Shown here piece by piece: positions 1 to 6,454 of a stretch of DNA of 7,616 nt. Source of the stretch: Gammaproteobacteria bacterium (GTDB lineage: Bacteria > Pseudomonadota > Gammaproteobacteria > Steroidobacterales > Steroidobacteraceae); assembly GCA_020846815.1 (NCBI GenBank), contig JADLDF010000539.1, forward strand, positions 1 to 7,616. Reading direction: 5' to 3'. Every line of letters starts with the position of its first letter. Position 1 is the stretch's first letter. The position numbers and the translations under genes were made by a program. Below the pieces are notes generated by a model. It was not told where the DNA came from. It saw only the letters and a list, made by a program, of their open reading frames with translations, and searched no databases.

Positions 1-821
1 CCACCGGCATCGTGGCCGCGGTCGCCGGCTTCCTCGCCACGCACAACTGCCTCATCACCGAGGCGCAGCATTTCGACGACCCGGTCGCCAACGTGTCGTT
101 CATGCGCGCGGTGTTCCACGACAACGGTCGCGGCATTCCGCCGCTCGAGGAGCTGGACCGCGCATTCGCGGCCCAGCCCGGGGCGCGCTTCGGCATGACC
201 TGGAAGTTCCACGAAGTGCGCCGTCGCTGCCGCACGGTGCTCGCGGTGTCGAGGCAGGGGCACTGCCTCAACAGCATCCTGCACCGCTGGAGCACCGGCA
301 CGCTGCCGATCGAGGTCGTGGCGGTGGTCTCGAACCACCAGGACCTGCGCAGCCTCGCCGAGTGGCATGGCGTGCCGTTCCACTACTTCCCGATCAGCGA
401 CGGCCGCAAGATCGAGCAGGAGCATCGCATCCTCGAGCTGGTCGAGCGCGTCGATGCCGAGCTGCTGGTGCTGGCGCGCTACATGCAGGTGCTGACGCCC
501 GAGGCCTGCGCGCGGCTCGAGGGCCGGGCGATCAACATCCACCACTCGTTCCTGCCTGGGTTCAAGGGCGCGCGCGCCTACCATCAGGCGCATGCGCGCG
601 GCGTCAAGCTGATCGGCGCGACCGCCCACTACGTCACGACCGACCTCGACGAGGGCCCGATCATCGAGCAGGAGGTCGAACGCGTCGACCACACGCTCTC
701 GCCGGAGGAGCTGTCGGTGGTCGGCAGCGAGCTCGAGAGCCTGGTGCTGAACCGCGCGATCAAGTGGCACGCCGAGCGCCGCGTGTTCCGCAACGGCGCC
801 AAGACCGTCGTGCTGCGCTGA
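1..821 (+). CDS. purU: Formyltetrahydrofolate deformylase (PurU), 5' end outside window
   Basis: Hydrolyses 10-formyl-tetrahydrofolate to formate and tetrahydrofolate in the cytoplasm, balancing the one-carbon pool. The frame is open from base 3 to the TGA at 819-821, giving 272 visible residues. E. coli PurU has 280, so only about 10-18 N-terminal residues are missing; the internal GTG at 12 is not the real start. The first visible residues (TGIVAAVAGFLATHN) are the first helix of the N-terminal ACT domain. The C-terminal formyltransferase-like domain carries the motif INIHHSFLPGFKGA and then TTDLDEGPII. By analogy with GAR transformylase (Asn-His-Asp), the catalytic residues are Asn (codon 534-536), His (codon 540-542) and Asp (codon 648-650). 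The GFKGARAYHQA stretch separates PurU from PurN. The gene lies 52 bases upstream of a dehydrogenase on the same strand and may be cotranscribed with it. Confidence 0.95.
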   Translation, partial: TGIVAAVAGFLATHNCLITEAQHFDDPVANVSFMRAVFHDNGRGIPPLEELDRAFAAQPGARFGMTWKFHEVRRRCRTVLAVSRQGHCLNSILHRWSTGTLPIEVVAVVSNHQDLRSLAEWHGVPFHYFPISDGRKIEQEHRILELVERVDAELLVLARYMQVLTPEACARLEGRAINIHHSFLPGFKGARAYHQAHARGVKLIGATAHYVTTDLDEGPIIEQEVERVDHTLSPEELSVVGSELESLVLNRAIKWHAERRVFRNGAKTVVLR

Positions 822-864
822 GCGGCCCGCGGCACACACCGTCATGCCGACGTTGCAGCCACGC

Positions 865-870
865 GGAGGA
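865..870 (+). promoter_or_regulatory. Ribosome binding site deciding the dehydrogenase start
   Basis: GGAGGA lies 3 bases before the ATG at 874. It supports that start over the in-frame ATG at 844, which would add ten residues (MPTLQPRGGT) absent from the family and has no comparable Shine-Dalgarno sequence. Confidence 0.75.
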
Positions 871-873
871 ACG

Positions 874-1863
874 ATGCGCGCGATGGTGTGCGGCGCGCCC
901 GGTGCGCCGCTGCGTCTCGAGCACCGTCCGCTGCCAAGGCCCGGCGAGGGGCAGCTGCTGATCCGGGTCTCGGCCTGCGGTGTCTGCCGCACGGACCTGC
1001 ACGTCGTCGATGGCGAGCTGCCGCGCGCCCGCCCGGGGGTCGTGCCCGGGCACGAGGTCGTCGGCGAGGTCGTGGCGCAGGGCGGTGGCCTGGCGCGCGA
1101 GCGCTGGCCGCTCGGCAGTCGCGTCGGCGTGCCCTGGCTCGCCGGCACCTGCGGGCGCTGCCGCTACTGCCGCGAGGGCCGGGAGAATCTCTGCGAGCGG
1201 GCGTGCTTCACGGGCTGCGATCTCGACGGCGGCTATGCGGACTACCTGCTCGCCGACGCCGCCTATTGCCTGCCGGTGCCGGCGTCCTACTCCGATGCGG
1301 CCGCCGCGCCGCTGCTGTGCGCGGGCCTGATCGGCCATCGATCACTGCGCCTCGCCGGTGATCCGCGCCGTCTCGGGCTCTACGGCTTCGGTGCCGCCGC
1401 GCACATCGTCGCGCAGGTCGCCGTGGCCGAGGGTCGCGAGGTCTATGCCTTCACGCGCCCGGACGACCTCGCCGCACAGCAGCTGGCACGCTCGCTCGGC
1501 GCCTGCTGGGCGGGCAGCTCCGAGCTCGCGCCCCCCGAGGAGCTCGACGCCGCGATCGTGTTCGCGCCGGTCGGGCCGCTGGTGCCGCTCGCGCTGACGC
1601 GCCTCGCCCGCGGCGGCACGGTGGTCTGTGCCGGCATCCACATGTCCGACATCCCGGCGTTCCCGTACCGTGACCTGTGGAACGAGCGGGTGATCCGCTC
1701 GGTCGCGAACCTGACGCGTCGCGACGGCGAGGCCTTCATGGCGTTGGCCGCGCGCACGCCGATCCGCACCGAGGTGCACGAGTTCCCGCTCGAGCAGGCC
1801 GACGACGCGCTCGCGCGCCTGCGGCGCGGTGCGTTCGCGGGTGCCGCGGTGCTGCGGCCCTGA
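874..1863 (+). CDS. Zinc-dependent alcohol dehydrogenase family protein (adh_fam_2 type)
   Basis: Medium-chain dehydrogenase/reductase of 329 residues, the usual length of the TIGR02822-type zinc alcohol dehydrogenase subfamily. The GroES-like N-terminal half has CGVCRTDLHVVDGE, with catalytic-zinc ligands Cys38 and His60 (PGHE) and probably Cys149 (LLCAGLIG). The structural zinc site is Cys93, Cys96, Cys99 and Cys107. The Rossmann half has the variant glycine motif GFGAAAH (residues 171-177), typical of this subfamily rather than the classical GxGGxG. The second strand ends in YAFTR (191-195) with no acidic residue where NAD-specific enzymes carry Asp, which suggests NADP(H). The conserved stretch CAGIHMSDIPAFPY also fits the subfamily. 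Its physiological substrate is not established from sequence. Start chosen by the GGAGGA site at 865-870. It follows purU by 52 bases with no clear terminator between, so cotranscription is plausible. Confidence 0.9.
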   Translation: MRAMVCGAPGAPLRLEHRPLPRPGEGQLLIRVSACGVCRTDLHVVDGELPRARPGVVPGHEVVGEVVAQGGGLARERWPLGSRVGVPWLAGTCGRCRYCREGRENLCERACFTGCDLDGGYADYLLADAAYCLPVPASYSDAAAAPLLCAGLIGHRSLRLAGDPRRLGLYGFGAAAHIVAQVAVAEGREVYAFTRPDDLAAQQLARSLGACWAGSSELAPPEELDAAIVFAPVGPLVPLALTRLARGGTVVCAGIHMSDIPAFPYRDLWNERVIRSVANLTRRDGEAFMALAARTPIRTEVHEFPLEQADDALARLRRGAFAGAAVLRP

Positions 1864-1928
1864 TGGGCCGCCACGGCGCAACCTCCGCGCGAGAGCGACG
1901 CCGGACACCAGCTCCCAGATGTCAAACC

Positions 1929-1949
1929 GCCGCGACCGCGCGCGGCTTT
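1929..1949 (+). terminator. Weak terminator-like hairpin after the dehydrogenase
   Basis: A perfect 6-bp stem, GCCGCG (1929-1934) with CGCGGC (1941-1946), encloses a 6-base loop and is followed by only TTT. It lies 66 bases after the dehydrogenase stop. The T-tract is short for an intrinsic terminator, and such stems arise by chance at this G+C content. It overlaps the candidate promoter of the next gene. Confidence 0.28.
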
Positions 1950-1960
1950 CGCGCTACATT
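1932..1960 (+). promoter_or_regulatory. Candidate sigma-70 promoter of the acyl-CoA dehydrogenase
   Basis: A TACATT box at 1955-1960 matches TATAAT at four of six positions. Seventeen bases upstream, GCGACC at 1932-1937 matches TTGACA at three of six. A start site 6-7 bases after the -10 box falls on the ATG at 1967, which would give a leaderless message and agrees with the absence of a Shine-Dalgarno sequence there. Inferred from spacing and matches only. Confidence 0.35.
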
Positions 1961-1966
1961 CGCGCC

Positions 1967-3784
1967 ATGCTGATTCCGCGGCGCGATCTCGATTTCCAGC
2001 TCTTCGATGTCCTCGGCCTCGACGAGGTGCTGCGCCGGTCGCGTTTCGCGGACTACGATCGTCCGACCGTCGATGCCGTGCTCGACGCGGCCTACGCGCT
2101 GGCCGCCTCGCGCTTCGCGCCCTATGCAGCGCTGACCGACGCCGCGGAACCCTATCTGGAAGACGGCCGCGTGCGGCTCCCCGAACAGACCCGCGCGGCG
2201 CTCGACGCCTATGCGGCCGATGGTTTCCTCGCCGCGTCGTTTCCCAAACCGCTCGGTGGGCTCGGCCTTCCGTTCCTCGTGTCGCAGGCCTGCGGCGTGG
2301 TCTTCGCCTGCGGCAACGTCGCCGTCTATTCGTACGCGCTGCTGACCCAGGGCGCGGCGAATCTGATCGCACACTTCGGCACCGACGCGCAGCGAGCACG
2401 CTATCTCGGCGCGATGCTCGAGGGGCGCGCCTTCGGCACGATGTGCCTGTCCGAGCCGCAGGCCGGCTCGTCGCTCGCCGACATCCGCACCAGCGCGGTT
2501 CCGGCGGGCGACGGCCGCTACCGCATCAGCGGTCAGAAGATGTGGATCTCGGGCGGCGAGCACGAGCTGTCGGAGAACATCATCCACCTGGTGCTGGCGC
2601 GGCTTCCCGGCGCGCCGGCCGGCGTCAAGGGCATCTCGCTGTTCATCGTGCCGCGCTACCGCTCGGACGGCGATGGTGAGGACGGGGGCGAAGGCCGAGG
2701 CCAGTCCAATGGTGTGAGCCTCGTCGGGCTGAACCACAAGATGGGCTGGCGCGGCCACGTCAATACGGCACTGTCTTTCGGCGATTCCGGCGAGTGCCTG
2801 GGCGAGCTCGTCGGCCGCGCGCATCACGGCCTCGGTTACATGTTCCACATGATGAACGAGGCGCGGGTCGGAGTCGGACTGTGTGCGGTGGGCCTGGGTT
2901 ACGCAGGCTATCTGCATGCACTCGAGTACGCGCGCAACCGACCCCAGGGACGCGTGCCGTCGCTGAAGGACCCGACCTTGCCGCAGGTACCGATCCTGCA
3001 GCACGCCGACGTGCGGCGCATGCTGCTCGCGCAGAAGGCCTGGGTCGAAGGCGCTCTGGCACTCGCACTGTACTGCGCCCGGCTGGTCGACGATCTCGCG
3101 ACCGGGGAGTCCGAGGCCGAGCGCCAGGCATGCACGCTGCTGCTGGAGCTGCTGACGCCGATCGCCAAGTCGTGGCCGTCCGAATACTGCCTCGAGGCGA
3201 ACAAGCTCGCGATCCAGGTCGCCGGCGGCGCAGGCTATACGCGCGACCTGCCGTTGGAGCGGCTGTACCGCGACAACCGCCTCAACCACATCCACGAGGG
3301 CACGCTCGGCATCCACGGTCTCGACCTGCTCGGACGCAAGGTCGTGCAGCAGGATGGCGCGGCGCTGCGCAGCTTCGTCGGCCGCGTGCAGGCGACGATC
3401 GGCCAGGCGCTCGGCGAGCCGGCGCTGCATGCCGAGTGTCGCGGGCTCGCGGCGGCAGTCCGCAGTCTCGCCGCGGTCACGCGGCGGCTGGTGGCCGCCA
3501 GCGCCGAGGGGCAGGCCGAGCTCGCGCTCGCGAACGCGACGCTCTACCTCGACGCCTTCGGCACGATCGCCGTCGCCTGGCGCTGGCTCGCGCAGGCACT
3601 GGTCGCGCAGCGCGCGCTGCAGGATCCCCGGCCCACCGACGCGGCGCAGCGGGCCTTCCTCGAAGGCAAGCTCCATGCCTGCCGCTGGTTCCATCGCCAT
3701 GCACTGCCCGAGGCGAAGCTGCGGCTGGCGACGCTCGAGCGTCTCGACGACGCGCTGCTGCGCATCCGCGACGAGCACTTCTGA
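1967..3784 (+). CDS. Acyl-CoA dehydrogenase, long (about 600-residue) DmdC-like type
   Basis: FAD-dependent acyl-CoA dehydrogenase of 605 residues that introduces the alpha-beta double bond into an acyl-CoA, passing electrons to ETF. Residues about 30-150 form the N-terminal helical domain. The FAD/substrate motif MCLSEPQAGSSL starts at Met159, and KMWISGG follows at 191-197. The C-terminal catalytic helices contain GYTRDLPLERLYRD and then HIHEGTLGI, whose Glu444 aligns with the catalytic base of medium-chain acyl-CoA dehydrogenase (YEGT). Residues from about 460 to the end form the extra C-terminal domain of the 600-residue class that includes DmdC, ending RWFHRHALPEAKLRL. Exact chain specificity cannot be read. 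An acidic, glycine-rich insert lies at 233-249. ATG 1967 is preferred because RRDLDFQLFDVLGL follows at once, as in relatives; in-frame ATG 1919 would add 16 basic residues. No Shine-Dalgarno is visible for either. It converges on the S46 peptidase gene. Confidence 0.92.
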   Translation: MLIPRRDLDFQLFDVLGLDEVLRRSRFADYDRPTVDAVLDAAYALAASRFAPYAALTDAAEPYLEDGRVRLPEQTRAALDAYAADGFLAASFPKPLGGLGLPFLVSQACGVVFACGNVAVYSYALLTQGAANLIAHFGTDAQRARYLGAMLEGRAFGTMCLSEPQAGSSLADIRTSAVPAGDGRYRISGQKMWISGGEHELSENIIHLVLARLPGAPAGVKGISLFIVPRYRSDGDGEDGGEGRGQSNGVSLVGLNHKMGWRGHVNTALSFGDSGECLGELVGRAHHGLGYMFHMMNEARVGVGLCAVGLGYAGYLHALEYARNRPQGRVPSLKDPTLPQVPILQHADVRRMLLAQKAWVEGALALALYCARLVDDLATGESEAERQACTLLLELLTPIAKSWPSEYCLEANKLAIQVAGGAGYTRDLPLERLYRDNRLNHIHEGTLGIHGLDLLGRKVVQQDGAALRSFVGRVQATIGQALGEPALHAECRGLAAAVRSLAAVTRRLVAASAEGQAELALANATLYLDAFGTIAVAWRWLAQALVAQRALQDPRPTDAAQRAFLEGKLHACRWFHRHALPEAKLRLATLERLDDALLRIRDEHF

Positions 3785-3827
3785 ATCCGCCGCGTGCATC
3801 GGGCGCGCTGCAGATTCCGGGTCGACG

Positions 3828-3852
3828 GCCGCGGGGTTCATGGCCCAGCGGC
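3828..3852. terminator. Possible hairpin between convergent genes
   Basis: GCCGC (3828-3832) pairs with GCGGC (3848-3852). After one mismatch, GGG (3834-3836) pairs with CCC (3844-3846) around a 7-base loop. It sits in the 81-base gap between the convergent acyl-CoA dehydrogenase and S46 peptidase genes, where a bidirectional terminator would be expected. There is no T-tract on either strand, so support is weak. Confidence 0.25.
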
Positions 3853-3865
3853 GCCGCATCCGTAT

Positions 3866-5959
3866 TCAGCGGGTCTGCAGCTCCTGCAGCAGATCTTTCG
3901 CCGCGTACACCTTGTCGAGCGCCTCGCGCATGATCGCCGGATGCACGGCGATCGCGCGGTTCCTGGTTTCGTCGAAGCCGTAGTCGCCGGCGATGGAGTG
4001 GATGTTGCCGTCGAAGATCAGGCCGACGACGTCGCCGCGCGCATTGACCAGCGGGCTGCCCGAGTTGCCGCCGATGATGTCGTTGTCGGTGGCGAGGTTG
4101 AACGGCGTCTGCAGGTCGAGCCGGTCCCGCGCCGCGAGCCAGCTCGCCGGGATGCGGAATGGATCCACTCCGGTCGCACGCTGGAAAGCGCGCTCGAGGC
4201 GGGTGAAGGGCTCGACCGGCGCGCCGTTCTCGTTCCAGCCGCGCACCGTGCCGTAGTTCAGGCGCAGCGTGAACGTGGCATCCGGATAGACGCCGGTGCC
4301 GTAGACCGCGAAGCGCACGCGGGCGATCTTCTCGGTGGCCACGCGCGTCGGCGCCTCGACCTCGTCCTCGACGCGCTTGCGCACGGCGCGCGCATCCGCA
4401 TCGACGTCGCGGGCGAGCCGGATCATGGGATCGTCGCTGGCGTCGATCGCGGCCTTGCCGCCTTTCCAGAGTGCGAGCCGTACGGCCGGATCGCCGAGCT
4501 TCGAACCGCCCACCAGGCGCGCCGCGAGCGAGGCCGGTGACTCGGTGGCTAGCACGCGCCGCACGACCGGATGGTCGGGGCCGAGCCATTCGCGCATGCG
4601 CTCGAGCCCGAAGGACAGCGTCAGCTCCTCGAGCTCGGGATATACCGGTGCCGGCGCCGCGAGCTGCTGCTCGAGCCGCGGCAGCCCCGTCTCGGTGAAT
4701 TCGCGCAGCCGCTCGCCGTCGGGCTGCAGCCGCTCGTCGGCGGCGCGCACCAGCGCCCGCGCGTAGCGGAACAGGCGGCTGTTGAAGCCGGCGCCGCCTT
4801 CGAGGAAGGTCGAGGGCTGTTCGAGCGCGCGCGCCGTCGCGGTCGACTTCTCGAGGTCTGCCCAGGGATCGCCGAGGCCGGCGAGCGCGGGCAGGGCCGC
4901 GACGCGCCGTCGCAGCTCCGCTTCCTCGAGCCGCTTGCGCGCGAGCAGCGCGTCGTCGAGCAGCGCATCGAGCAGCTTGCGGCGCACCTTCAGGCCGTTC
5001 TCGAGGCCGTTCAGGGGCTCCTGCGTGATGCGGCGCTCGGTCGCGCCGCGCTGCGCGAACTGGATGTAGCGGCCGCGCAGCTCGCTCGAGCGCAGCAAGG
5101 TCGGCGGCAGCACCGTGTCGCGCAGCAGGCCGAGCTGTGCGATCGTGAGCTGGCGGTCGGTGCCGCCGGGATGGCCGGAGACGAAGACGAGCTCGCCGGC
5201 CGCGGGGCCGGCGAAATCGATGTGCAGCGGAGCGGCGATGTTCACCGGCTTGCCGTCCTCGTAGGCGCGCAGCAGGCCCATGTCGAGACACCAGCGGGGA
5301 AACTGGAAGTTGTCCGGGTCGCCGCCGAAAGCGGCGATCGCCGCCTCGGGCGCGAATACCAGGCGCACGTCGGTGTGGCGCCGGTACTTGTAGAGGAAAT
5401 ACTGGCCGCCGCTGTAGAGCGTCACCGACTGGCATTTCAGCGGGCGCGCACCTCGGCCTCTAGCGGAGGATTTCTCGCAGTCACTCTCGAGTGCCGTCAG
5501 GCGGCGCTTGCGCGCCTCGTTGGCGGCCTGGTCGTCGAGACCGCGCGTCGCCGCCGTGACCTCGGCGGTCACGTCCTGCATCTGCACGAGCACGTCGGCC
5601 ACCTGCGCGGCGCAGCGCAGCTCCTGCTCGCGGGTCCGTGCCAGGAAGCCGTCCTCGATGAGGCTGCGCTCCTTCGACGAGTGCTCGGCGAGACAGGATT
5701 CGACGCAGTGGTGGTTGGTCAGGATCAGGCCGTCCTTCGAGACGAAGGACGCGCTGCAGTTCGACAGCCGCACCGAGGCGAGCCGCAGGCGCGCGAGCCA
5801 GGCGGCATCGATGTTCGTGCCATGGCGCTCGCGCAGCGCGGCCGCGGGAAAATTGTCGTAGGTCCACATGCCCTCGTCGGCGCGCAGCGGCGCCGATGCG
5901 GCGATGACCACGATGGCGGTGAAGAGGGCGGCCAACGGTGACGGCCAGGGTCGTGACAT
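3866..5959 (-). CDS. S46 family dipeptidyl-peptidase (DPP7 / DAP BII-like), secreted
   Basis: Serine exopeptidase that releases dipeptides from the N-terminus of oligopeptides in the periplasm or at the cell surface. It has 697 residues, close to the 700-720 usual for S46. Residues 1-27 are a signal peptide with likely cleavage after Ala27, before DEGMW. The trypsin-like fold is split by a helical domain. The catalytic triad by alignment to DAP BII and DPP11 is His84 (LTNHHC), Asp226 (PRWCLD, ten residues after DNF begins) and Ser633 (GGNSGSP). The residue 18 after the serine, which is Gly in DPP7 (hydrophobic P1) and Arg in DPP11 (acidic P1), is Gly651 (IFDGN), so a DPP7-like preference is inferred. 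Asn217-Phe218 replace the Asn-Trp pair that holds the substrate amino group in DAP BII. Start set by GAGGAG 7 bases upstream. It is divergent from the pilus genes. Confidence 0.95.
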   Translation of the reverse strand: MSRPWPSPLAALFTAIVVIAASAPLRADEGMWTYDNFPAAALRERHGTNIDAAWLARLRLASVRLSNCSASFVSKDGLILTNHHCVESCLAEHSSKERSLIEDGFLARTREQELRCAAQVADVLVQMQDVTAEVTAATRGLDDQAANEARKRRLTALESDCEKSSARGRGARPLKCQSVTLYSGGQYFLYKYRRHTDVRLVFAPEAAIAAFGGDPDNFQFPRWCLDMGLLRAYEDGKPVNIAAPLHIDFAGPAAGELVFVSGHPGGTDRQLTIAQLGLLRDTVLPPTLLRSSELRGRYIQFAQRGATERRITQEPLNGLENGLKVRRKLLDALLDDALLARKRLEEAELRRRVAALPALAGLGDPWADLEKSTATARALEQPSTFLEGGAGFNSRLFRYARALVRAADERLQPDGERLREFTETGLPRLEQQLAAPAPVYPELEELTLSFGLERMREWLGPDHPVVRRVLATESPASLAARLVGGSKLGDPAVRLALWKGGKAAIDASDDPMIRLARDVDADARAVRKRVEDEVEAPTRVATEKIARVRFAVYGTGVYPDATFTLRLNYGTVRGWNENGAPVEPFTRLERAFQRATGVDPFRIPASWLAARDRLDLQTPFNLATDNDIIGGNSGSPLVNARGDVVGLIFDGNIHSIAGDYGFDETRNRAIAVHPAIMREALDKVYAAKDLLQELQTR

Positions 5960-5966
5960 GCGTGTG

Positions 5967-5972
5967 CTCCTC
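5967..5972 (-). promoter_or_regulatory. Ribosome binding site of the S46 peptidase
   Basis: Read on the minus strand, GAGGAG ends 7 bases before the ATG at 5959. It fixes this start just ahead of the signal peptide; the minus-strand frame stays open far upstream (to about 7414) but runs antisense to the pilus genes there. Confidence 0.75.
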
Positions 5973-6000
5973 GGCGGCGTGGGGCCGGTGCAGAGGTCGG

Positions 6001-6006
6001 AGTATG
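6001..6006 (-). promoter_or_regulatory. Possible -10 box of the S46 peptidase
   Basis: On the minus strand CATACT matches TATAAT at four of six positions and stands out in this GC-rich stretch. It would give a leader of about 35 bases containing the ribosome binding site. No good -35 box is seen at 16-18 bases upstream, so this is tentative. Confidence 0.22.
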
Positions 6007-6112
6007 AACGATGCCTGTCGTGCGCGCCGGTGGCGCTGGAGCTGCAGCGTTTCGGGTCTGTTTGCCCGGATTGACGTGGGCGTGGCCGTGGCTGCGGCTT
6101 TTCCGGTCGATT

Positions 6113-6128
6113 GCCGCGGTTTCGCGGC
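6113..6128. other. Inverted repeat in the divergent intergenic region
   Basis: GCCGCG (6113-6118), a 4-base spacer, then CGCGGC (6123-6128). A perfect 6-bp stem about 70 bases before the pilin start. The two arms are the same as those of the hairpin at 1929-1946. It could be a leader hairpin or an operator, or a chance product of base composition. Confidence 0.3.
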
Positions 6129-6139
6129 GTGCCGGGCAG

Positions 6140-6169
6140 GCGGCGTGGGGCTTCAATCTCACCCGCCGC
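6140..6169 (+). other. Imperfect inverted repeat upstream of the pilin gene
   Basis: GCGGCG (6140-6145) pairs with CGCCGC (6164-6169). After a bulged T, GG (6147-6148) pairs with CC (6162-6163), leaving a 13-base loop that holds the AT-richest patch (TTCAATCT) of this leader. It ends 20 bases before the pilin ribosome binding site. The rest of the 240-base region 5960-6199 shows no ORF I would call. Confidence 0.3.
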
Positions 6170-6189
6170 GCATCGCCGGCAGTTCCACC

Positions 6190-6193
6190 GGAG
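6190..6193 (+). promoter_or_regulatory. Ribosome binding site of the pilin gene
   Basis: GGAG lies 6 bases before the ATG at 6200. It selects this start over in-frame upstream starts such as 6011, which would put a long, arginine- and proline-containing leader before the prepilin signal. Confidence 0.7.
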
Positions 6194-6199
6194 ACTTCC

Positions 6200-6451
6200 A
6201 TGCATCACGTCCGCTTCCGTCGCCACGCCGGTCAGGGCATGACCGAATACATCATCATCGTCGCGCTGATCGCCGTCGCCGCGATCGGCGTCTATACCGC
6301 CTTCGGCGACATCGTTCGCGGCCAGACTTCGGTCGCCGCGGCTGCGCTCGCCGGCGACGACAGCGGCAACGGCCGCGGCCTGGTCGGCAATGCCCAGGGG
6401 CGCGCGAACAACGAGGGTCGGCAGAAGACCCTGGAAAACTTCGAGCAGTAA
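6200..6451 (+). CDS. Flp/type IVb-like prepilin
   Basis: Small 83-residue protein with a class IVb prepilin signal. A basic leader (residues 1-11, five Arg or His within RFRRH and its flanks) ends in Gly11. If a TadV/PilD-type peptidase cuts between Gly11 and Gln12, Glu16 and Tyr17 become +5 and +6, the G/xxxxEY arrangement of Flp pilins. The next residues, about 18-35 (IIIVALIAVAAIGVY), form the hydrophobic helix used for membrane insertion and filament packing. The mature protein would be about 72 residues. From residue 40 it is polar and rich in Gly, Asn and Asp (GDDSGNGRG), ending KTLENFEQ; this tail is longer than that of many short Flp pilins. The frame ends 3 bases before the TadE/G-like gene, so the two are very likely cotranscribed and translationally coupled. 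It could be the major pilin or a minor component. Confidence 0.85.
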   Translation: MHHVRFRRHAGQGMTEYIIIVALIAVAAIGVYTAFGDIVRGQTSVAAAALAGDDSGNGRGLVGNAQGRANNEGRQKTLENFEQ

Positions 6452-6454
6452 CCC

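Noticed and set aside
844..873. Earlier start for the zinc dehydrogenase at ATG 844
   Set aside because: It adds ten residues not seen in the family and lacks a ribosome binding site, while ATG 874 has GGAGGA and gives the usual 329 residues.
3849..3858. Perfect 10-base palindrome GCGGCGCCGC between the convergent genes
   Set aside because: It has no loop for an RNA hairpin, and short GC palindromes are common by chance in this composition.
1922..3859. 645-residue open frame antisense to the acyl-CoA dehydrogenase
   Set aside because: The plus-strand frame is clearly an acyl-CoA dehydrogenase along its whole length. The antisense product is low-complexity, rich in Arg, Ala and Gln, with no recognisable motif. 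Long antisense frames are expected at this G+C content.
4571..5941. 456-residue open frame antisense to the S46 peptidase
   Set aside because: It mirrors the peptidase codons and shows no domain, signal or ribosome binding site. It is a composition shadow.
6071..6099. TTGACG at 6071-6076 as a -35 box for the pilin gene
   Set aside because: It is a good -35 match, but the bases 16-18 downstream (GCGGCT and neighbours) do not resemble a -10 box. I also found no sigma-54 GG-N10-GC arrangement ending in a TTGC-type -12 element here.
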